Part shown: in pieces, positions 58,033 through 64,000 of the stretch
Numbering within the stretch: position 1 is the stretch's first letter
How the letters are laid out: the number at the start of each line of letters is the position of its first letter
Source of the DNA: Bryoerythrophyllum caledonicum
Taxonomy: Eukaryota; Streptophyta; Bryopsida; Pottiales; Pottiaceae
DNA: 64,000 nt
Assembly: GCA_963971425.1 (NCBI GenBank)
Contig: OZ020523.1
Span: forward strand, 11,094,867 to 11,158,866
Direction of reading: 5' to 3'
Program-made: the position numbers and the translations under genes
Notes under the pieces: model-generated
What the model saw: the letters and a program-made list of their open reading frames with translations, nothing else
The model's database searches: none
What the model was told of the DNA's origin: nothing

Positions 58033-58528
58033 AAGTCTTCAGAGGTAGTGCCAGGATAGGTTTTGCTCTTTCATGCAGGAGTTTCACTGAGACTAGTCAT
58101 TGCTGTCTCGTAGAGTTGATCAAGTATGTGATGGTCTTGTAAACGGACTCCCTTCCGAAAAAGCAATTTTGTTTTTGAAAATTGACCATCTGTTTTCTGC
58201 TTTCCCTACTTTCGATCGGATATCTCCGGCTGTTTTAACGGCATCCATGAAATGTCAATGCCTTCTGCTCTAAATTCATTTTCTCTAAATTCTTCCCCTA
58301 AATACTCCCTGGGAAGAAAATCGAGTCAGTACAATTTCTATCGATAATACTGTACCTCGCCTTGAGCAAGGTTCTATCACTGTAATCGATTCGTATCGTC
58401 TGACTGAAATCATCCGGAGATATCCGGCTGAATGACTAAGTTTATTTTTATTTGTATCCCTCTCAATCTATTGGGTTCCACAATTCTACTACACTGAAAT
58501 CCTTCTTCCTTATTTCTGGACTTTGCAA

Positions 58529-58554
58529 AGTCTAGAAATAGTTAAATATGGCAT
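58529..58554 (-). repeat. Right terminal inverted repeat of the giant element
   Basis: Reverse complement of 40,107-40,132 with one mismatch. Just inside lies a perfect-looking hairpin, TTTCTGGACTTTGCAAAGTC then TAGAAA (58,512-58,538), absent from the left end. Confidence 0.9.
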
Positions 58555-58969
58555 ATGTATTTACTTGTCATCTTCCAGGTTTGCCTTACACAAGAATCTG
58601 TATACATAATACAAACTATGTTTGCAATTCACCTACGCTTTGCGTTGGCTTAATGCTCCACTGCGATGAAGATTATAATGGAAGCAAAATTTTAGTGTTC
58701 AAAATTACATAAAATTTTGGAGTGCCAAATGGGCACTTTGGTACCAAGGTGCCATTTTTCCCCTCACTCAAATTGTAGTGGAAGCAAGAATTGTAAAATT
58801 ATGTAAAAATGTAGTGAAAACAAGAATTTTTGTATTCAAATATACGGAGAAGTTTGAAGTGCCAAATGGGCAATTTGAATAACCCCTTAAGGAGAATTTT
58901 TCTTAGTGGACGATTATTTTTAATTTCTTTTTTTTGATAAGTTTGTATTTTTGTTTTGTTTCCCTTGGT

Positions 58970-59225
58970 TTCACCCTTAGGGCACTCCTCAATATCGAGG
59001 AGCCCCTCTGCTATTTTTTTTTTGAATTTTTGATTTTTTTGAATTTTTGAATTTTTTTTTGTTTTTATTTTGATTTCGCCCTTATGGCCCTCTTCGGTAT
59101 TGAAGAACCGTTCGGCTTGTTTTTTTGTTTTCTTTTTTTATTTTTTATTTTTTTGGTTTCGCCCTTAGGGCCCTCCTCGATACCGAGGAGCCCCTTGGCT
59201 GGTTTTTTTTTCTTTTTTTTTCTTT
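58970..59225. repeat. Hairpin tandem repeats, inverted copy of 31.9 kb array
   Basis: Four units of T-run plus CCCTTAGGGC(A/C)CTCCTC(A/G)ATA(T/C)CGAGGAG. They match the 31,866-32,225 array in reverse orientation and lie at the same place in the host element. Confidence 0.85.
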
Positions 59226-59539
59226 TTTTTACTAATATTTTAGAAGTTGCTATATTTTTTCTAACTATAAGCTGAGCAGTCATTCATCTACATTCATCTA
59301 TCTACATTCATCCAAATATCCTCCAAATAGTTTGTTTTCGGGTTTTTTAATCCAACTTTCTCCCATTTTGATCTTTTTTCATACCACAGAAATAGGTCTC
59401 AATGTAAAATTGTTTCTTGTAAATTACCCCAAATCTATGGTTATAGGGTGCCCAACTGAAAAAAATAGATTGCTTACTACTCACTGCTCACCGCTCACTG
59501 CTCACTGCTCACATTCTAGCATTCCTGCTCTTGTAATCT

Positions 59540-62500
59540 ACTTCCAAAGTTTAGCACTACCATTTTTAATTTTTTTTTAAAGTCACATCAACGATGAGAT
59601 TGTATAAGCAATCAGAGAGCGTTTGTGGTGAGCGGTGAGCAGAAAAGAAAATTTTAAACTTAGCAAAAACAATTAAAATATTAAAAATTGCATAAATTTG
59701 GATTTTAAAAACTATCTTTTCTATATAAAACTATCTAAATTTAGAAAATATAGGGACCTATTCTCGTGGAACATTTTTCTCATTCTTCCTTGTAGTATAG
59801 AAAATTCTATCTTCAATTGAATCCATCAAAACACTCCATGCAATTCAATTCTAGGAACTTTTGTGGGGAATGGATCTTTTCGTTTAGTGTATAAGTTGCT
59901 TAAGGTCACATGAAGGTTGTAATTGTGTTTGTTATTGAATTAACCCAAAGTATACTCTTTAAGAAATTGATTAATATTCCGGAAACACTCTTAGTCCAAT
60001 CGAATTGATAGTAACCTTAGTATGCAGCTGATGTATCTATGATCAATTTGATAGTCACAACATTGTAAATTCCTTTACCTTATTCTATATTACGAATTGT
60101 ATTATGCCATGTTGTGTAATTGAAATTAGGGTTTTAATACTTAATTCATGCAATTCTCCCATTCCTCTTTACTCCATCCCTACTTCTTGTAATTTGATCT
60201 CAATCCTCCATTGAGATAACTTTGCGTATGTCAAATGCCTTGATTGTAATTCTTGGATTCCCACATATCAATTTACCATCCTAATCCTCCTTAAATACAA
60301 AGACTTAATTAATTTCAATCATAGTTATAATGATCTATTTGATGAAGGCTATGCATACCTCCTGTCAACTAGAAGACTCTCAATTGGGTTAATGTATTTG
60401 TATGTCAAACCATTCAGTAAATCATCTAATGGATATGGTTGGCCAAATACATTTCCATCAAAACATAATTCAATCAAGCATTCACATTTCCTTTTGACTT
60501 TGTATTTTCTATGTTATAATTTGATGCATGTATATTACTCTCACACTTAGTAACATACACTTAACTCCAATTGATAGAAAATTCAAGTCATAGTTATTGT
60601 AGGATCGTCATCTTTACAATTAACTTCTTAACATCCAGTATATAGTCACGGCTGTAATTCTCAGGCAACCTTGGACCTCTCCTGGATTCCCACTTATCAA
60701 CTCAATCTCTCCCTCTCTCTCTTATCCAGTTGATAACATAACTATGGACTCCCCCGAACACTTCCAACTATGACTCAACGTAATCCCCAATCCCTGACTT
60801 TAGCATCAAATAGATAGCTGAAATCAGGGTGTATGCACGTTAGTGAATCCAATTGATATGTAACAGGTGGAACCAAACAACTCCAGTAATCCAACTCATA
60901 TCCAGTTGATCACACATCGATTTGATAGTGTATATATGTGTATAGTAATCCAGTTGATATGATCATAACATAACCACTATCACTATACCGTCACGAAACT
61001 CTCTAATCGATGATCATAACATGATCGAGTAGATCCAAGCTAAAATAATGACTAACACTGTAAAATATAATCGCTCAAAACTAAGTGTGTAGTGTTTTCT
61101 TGGCCCTCCTCTCTTTCTCTTATAGTTATAGCCTATAGTTGGTTATACAATTGAGTCGTTTCACATTCTAACTACCAAAACTACTTTACATATCCATTTG
61201 ATTTGAATTCACATATCCGAACCTAATTCAAGTGGATTTAGAGACTCTATTCACACCAAAACAACATAATCTACATCAATTTGAAAAATTTATTACTACA
61301 CTCCTTATGACGAATATACATGATTTTTGAATTTTGGGAATTTCAATGATAAACTATAAAATTTGGAAAACGGAGGTCCTAGTACCGCGGAAAATGTCAC
61401 AAATTCTCCTTTTTGCGGATGTTAGTAATAGCCCTTTTGTCTCGAAATTACTGCGACAAATGATAAATTGAGGTGGGTGGTGAAACTTGGAACGAATGAA
61501 ACGGGAGACATGTATACAACGTCACATTCATGAAGTGGCATAAACATTGAATCTATGGATATATGATTAAAAAAGAATATGCAAACATGATACGAGGCAA
61601 AGACAAAACACAACAATATCGGCCAGTTGTATAATGATCACTGTTATGGCAACGTCCCTAGTTCTTGTTTGCCTACAAAGTTTCAAGCAAACTTCTACAA
61701 TAGAATTGCTCTAACTACGAGTATGAGTTCCTTGAAGCTGAATGTTGCGACATGGACAACAAGTTCCTAGCTTGCCGAGCTTGCACATGACTCCATAGAC
61801 AAATTAGAAATGCTTGTGATTAACCCATGACCAACCGAATTGGTTGACCTTCGCCTGCATTGAAACAAAGTCTAGACATGTTCAAGCCGGAATTGAATTC
61901 AACATAACAATGCTCCAAGGCGTGGCTAGTAGAAGAGTCAACCTCAAGATCTACGATGGAATCAACCCGTTGAAGGTTAACATTGGGCGCATCCAAATCA
62001 TTGTCTTCATCGTAAAGGCGGACCTCCATTGATGAAGTTAGGTAGCAATTGGTCCGCCGGACCTACGCTTCACTACTTTGGTGGACCGAAACATAGGATG
62101 CTTGTCAATGTCCTCTGAAATTGGATATGCGACGAGGCCAACACCATCAAAATTGGTTAATCGGAAAAGTTGGTGGGAAGACACTTCTCGCTTTTGTGGA
62201 AGTTGGAAACTAGCGCTTTTGTGGAAGTAGCCACTCCTAAACCTAGGAAAACAAGTTTCTTTTTTAAATAGAGAAATGTTTTTTGGATCTAAAATTGGAA
62301 CAATGGATAGAAGTATCATGCATTCTTCTATTGAAAGAAAAAAATATTACTTTGAAAAGGTGAAATCCTTAATTTCTATGCGTTTTTAAAAACAATGAAG
62401 GTTGCCTAGAACTTTCCTTCATTGCTGCCTTCCACCAAAAAATGCACTATTCAACTCTACAGTGGTATTATTCAAACTCTACAATAGTACTACTTAGGTT

Positions 62501-62800
62501 TGTAGTACCTTGCCCACCCTGCCCACACTCCCCGTTTTAAACTTTGAACCTCGATAACTTTAATTTCGTGTATTTGTTTCAAGAATTTTTTCCCCCACGA
62601 AGCTATTGCTTAAATACATCTATGATAAAAATTGCAAAAATTCGTGATCTAAATTGATATCGATGTAAGCTACCCAAAATCACTAGAAGCCTACCTTGGG
62701 ACTTTTTGCATTTAGAAACTAAGAAACAATTTTTATGAATTAAGGTATTTTTCACTGTGAGAATTTTACCATAGGTCATATGAAAAGAATCAGTCATCTT
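59540..62800. other. AT-rich spacer, no recognised gene
   Basis: Long AT-rich non-coding DNA. A GTGAGCGGTGAGCAG stretch at about 59,627-59,641 resembles the ends of the 1.9 kb element and may be a fragment. Two minus-strand frames (61,820-62,029, starting MEVRLYDEDNDLD; 62,038-62,319) are open but in different frames, and I recognise neither. A short AGCCTACCTTGGGACTTTTT phrase near 62,690 is related to the dispersed repeat at 11.3 and 18.3 kb. Confidence 0.55.
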
Positions 62801-62809
62801 TACAAATAT

Positions 62810-63990
62810 GCAATGATTGTAAAATAGGCACCTTGGTATCAAAGTGCCCATATGGAGCACTATTCTTACTTGTAGTTGCATTTTTTCACAGAAAAGAAAT
62901 CCTACCATTTTTCACACAATAGAAATCAATGAACTTTACAAATATTCAATGAGGGGGAAATAGCACCTCGGTACCAAAGTATCCATTTGGCACTCCAAAC
63001 TTCTACTAAAATTCTTGTCTCTACTACAAATATACATAATTTTAGTGAGGAGAAAAAATGGCACCTCGGTAACAAAGTGCAAATTAGTACTAAAGAGTAG
63101 TTCCGATGGGAAATTTTTTGGTTTTTCCTCCATGTCCTTCGATTCTTGAATCTACATTGTAGAGGTTGTTCTTCATGAGCCTTCTTAGAACTGAGGAGTA
63201 GTCTCCATTGTGTTTCTTTTGGGTTTTTCCTCCGTGCCATTCTTAGTTTCCTAAACTCTACACTTTATTGGTTGTATCTTATGAGCCTCGTCGGTACCAA
63301 GAAGCTCTTCCCATTAGTGCCGATGAGCCTATTTAGGTCCTCGCTTATAAGTGCATAAAGCAAGATATGACCTCACACTGAAATAAAGAGCAGAAAACCA
63401 AGAGCCCAGAGAACGGCCCCTCGATGCCAAGAAGCCTATTTAAATTGCACATGAAGAATGAAAAAACATGATTTTGGCTAGTCATGAAGTGAAGAATAAA
63501 AAACAAATAGCCCAAGCAACGGCACCTCGGTACCGAGGTGCCTATTTAGGTTGCACTTGAAAAGTGCAAAACCATGATTTGGGCAAGAAGCAAAGTAGAG
63601 ATTAAAAACAAAATAGCCTAGAGAATCGCTCCTCGGTACCAAGGAGCCTATTTCTATTGCAAATAGAGAGCGTGAACTAGTAAATGTGCAAGATTTAAGT
63701 TGAAAACATGAAAAACGCCCAAAAAACCGCATTTAGTCTAAAACATTGAGAATACACATTATAGAACCGCACCATAATGCTGAGGAGTCTATCAGCCTAC
63801 GTCCAACAGAATGCAGAACTTAGAAACAAGCAATCCACCTGAGTGTATATATTAGGTTATGAGAAAAACATGAGGAAAGAACAAAAAAAAGGATTCTATG
63901 GAGACTGCTCCTAGGTGCGGAGGAGGCTTATATGATACAACGACCAAAGTGTAGATATTAGGATCCTAAGAAAGACATGGTGAAAAAACC
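62810..63990. repeat. Repeat family built on GGTACC palindromes
   Basis: About eight copies of GCACCTCGGTACC(A/G)AGGTGCC-like inverted repeats. From about 63,360 they fall into ~115-120 bp units, each followed by TATTTAGGTTGCACTTGAA-type sequence. The motif resembles the hairpins of the 1.9 kb element (GGTACCAAGGTGCC at about 58,740). The window ends inside it. Confidence 0.75.
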
Positions 63991-64000
63991 AAAGAAAATG

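Larger units (their letters stand above)
40328..58427. repeat. Dispersed 14 bp palindrome CCGGAGATCTCCGG (~25 copies)
   Basis: Exact copies start at 41,176; 43,177; 43,289; 45,038; 46,688; 46,835; 46,924; 47,087; 52,859; 54,545; 56,704; 56,912. Copies with one to three changes start at 40,328; 40,500; 42,759; 47,010; 47,138; 52,744; 52,929; 53,027; 53,555; 56,994; 57,106; 58,216; 58,414. The consensus extends to A-CCGGAGATCTCCGG-CTG. In the left half the CTG side points left and in the right half it points right, with the switch between 46,701 and 46,835. All but two lie in introns or spacers. Likely role: binding sites for an element-encoded protein. Confidence 0.9.
40107..58554. mobile_element. 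Giant 18.4 kb DNA transposon with dispersed palindromes
   Basis: Bounded by inverted repeats starting ATGCCATATTTAACTATTTC (26 bases, one mismatch) and by ATGT duplications at 40,103-40,106 and 58,555-58,558. Copy 1 of the host element has the empty site with a single ACAT (same bases, other strand) at 32,604-32,607, so this is a genuine insertion with exact ends. It carries a minus-strand gene block (40.6-47.8 kb), a plus-strand block (53.2-58.0 kb) and ~25 copies of CCGGAGATCTCCGG that occur nowhere else in the window. Younger insertions occupy about 48.9-51.9 kb. Four-base duplications are known in several superfamilies (for example Sola and Chapaev); I cannot assign it from sequence alone. 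Confidence 0.88.
39215..59526. mobile_element. GTGAGCA-end element (copy 2), split by the giant element
   Basis: The outer parts (39,215-40,106 and 58,559-59,526, about 1.86 kb together) match copy 1 at 31,546-33,511 in inverted orientation. The ends again have GCTAGAATGTGAG and GTGAGCA/GTGAGCG repeats. GCTCTTGTAATC is found on both sides (39,203-39,214 and 59,527-59,538), a 12 base direct repeat that is long for a cut-and-paste element. Copy 1 suggests a 7 base repeat instead, so the exact termini and class are unresolved. Confidence 0.8.

Noticed and set aside
57455..58087. 210-residue proline-rich frame on the minus strand
   Set aside because: It is the antisense of the Asp/Glu-rich codons of the 57,595-58,032 gene, which has a TATA-like box and a clear start. 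Not fully excluded.
40328..58427. Regularly recurring palindromes as a CRISPR array
   Set aside because: Spacing is irregular over 18 kb, repeats are dispersed in introns and spacers of a plant element, and there are no cas genes.
39215..59526. Giant element as a Maverick/Polinton, endogenous giant virus or Starship
   Set aside because: No DNA polymerase B, capsid, packaging ATPase, retroviral-type integrase or tyrosine recombinase is seen, and the 26 bp ends with a 4 bp duplication fit a cut-and-paste DNA transposon better.
61820..62319. A gene spread over two minus-strand frames
   Set aside because: The two open frames are not in phase, no splice signals join them convincingly and I recognise no domain.

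Overview
The window looks like nuclear DNA of a land plant. It has two spliced host genes with close plant relatives (a peroxisomal PaaI-type thioesterase and a synaptotagmin-7/CLB1 homologue), plant-type telomere-like repeats (CCCTAAA), and a dense load of plant transposable elements. A non-seed plant (bryophyte, lycophyte or fern) is my guess from the kinds of elements present, at low confidence. Only about 6 kb is ordinary gene space; most of the rest is nested mobile DNA.

Layout. 1-2.6 kb: Harbinger-like MITEs and a broken copy of the last thioesterase exon. 3.8-9.9 kb: a decayed Ty3/gypsy element on the minus strand with inverted ends. 10.2-13.7 kb and 26.2-28.6 kb: the two arms of an inverted duplication that place the same upstream region in front of two unrelated genes, the thioesterase (13.7-15.3 kb, plus) and SYT7/CLB1 (25.8-21.7 kb, minus, 11 exons). 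Between them lie an old Tc1-like relic broken by a CACTA-like element, and an apparently intact Tc1-like transposon with ~575 bp terminal inverted repeats (18.6-21.4 kb). 29.6-39.2 kb: a second Ty3/gypsy element (minus) that carries a cytosine-5 DNA methyltransferase domain between protease and reverse transcriptase and a PHD-like motif after the integrase.

39.2-59.5 kb is the main novelty. A ~1.9 kb element with GTGAGCA-rich ends (an uninterrupted sister copy lies at 31.5-33.5 kb) has been split by a giant 18,448 bp DNA element (40,107-58,554). The giant element has 26 bp terminal inverted repeats and a 4 bp target duplication, and the sister copy preserves the empty site. It carries a two-exon (possibly three-exon) gene for a large DUF7869-like, DDE-like protein (candidate transposase), a minus-strand six-exon gene of about 1,420 codons ending in an FCP1/HAD phosphatase-like domain, a second FCP1-like fragment, and a small acidic protein. 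About 25 copies of a 14 bp palindrome, CCGGAGATCTCCGG, occur only inside it, almost all in introns and spacers, and their flanking bases reverse orientation near its middle. All seven stops inside the two long reading frames before the FCP1 domain ends are TAG. Later insertions (CT-rich tandem DNA, Helitron-like ends, telomere-like repeats, a CACTA-like MITE) sit inside it at 48.9-51.9 kb.

59.5-64 kb is AT-rich non-coding DNA ending in a repeat family built on GGTACC palindromes. Exon boundaries were inferred by hand from GT/AG signals, phase and family similarity; no searches were run.
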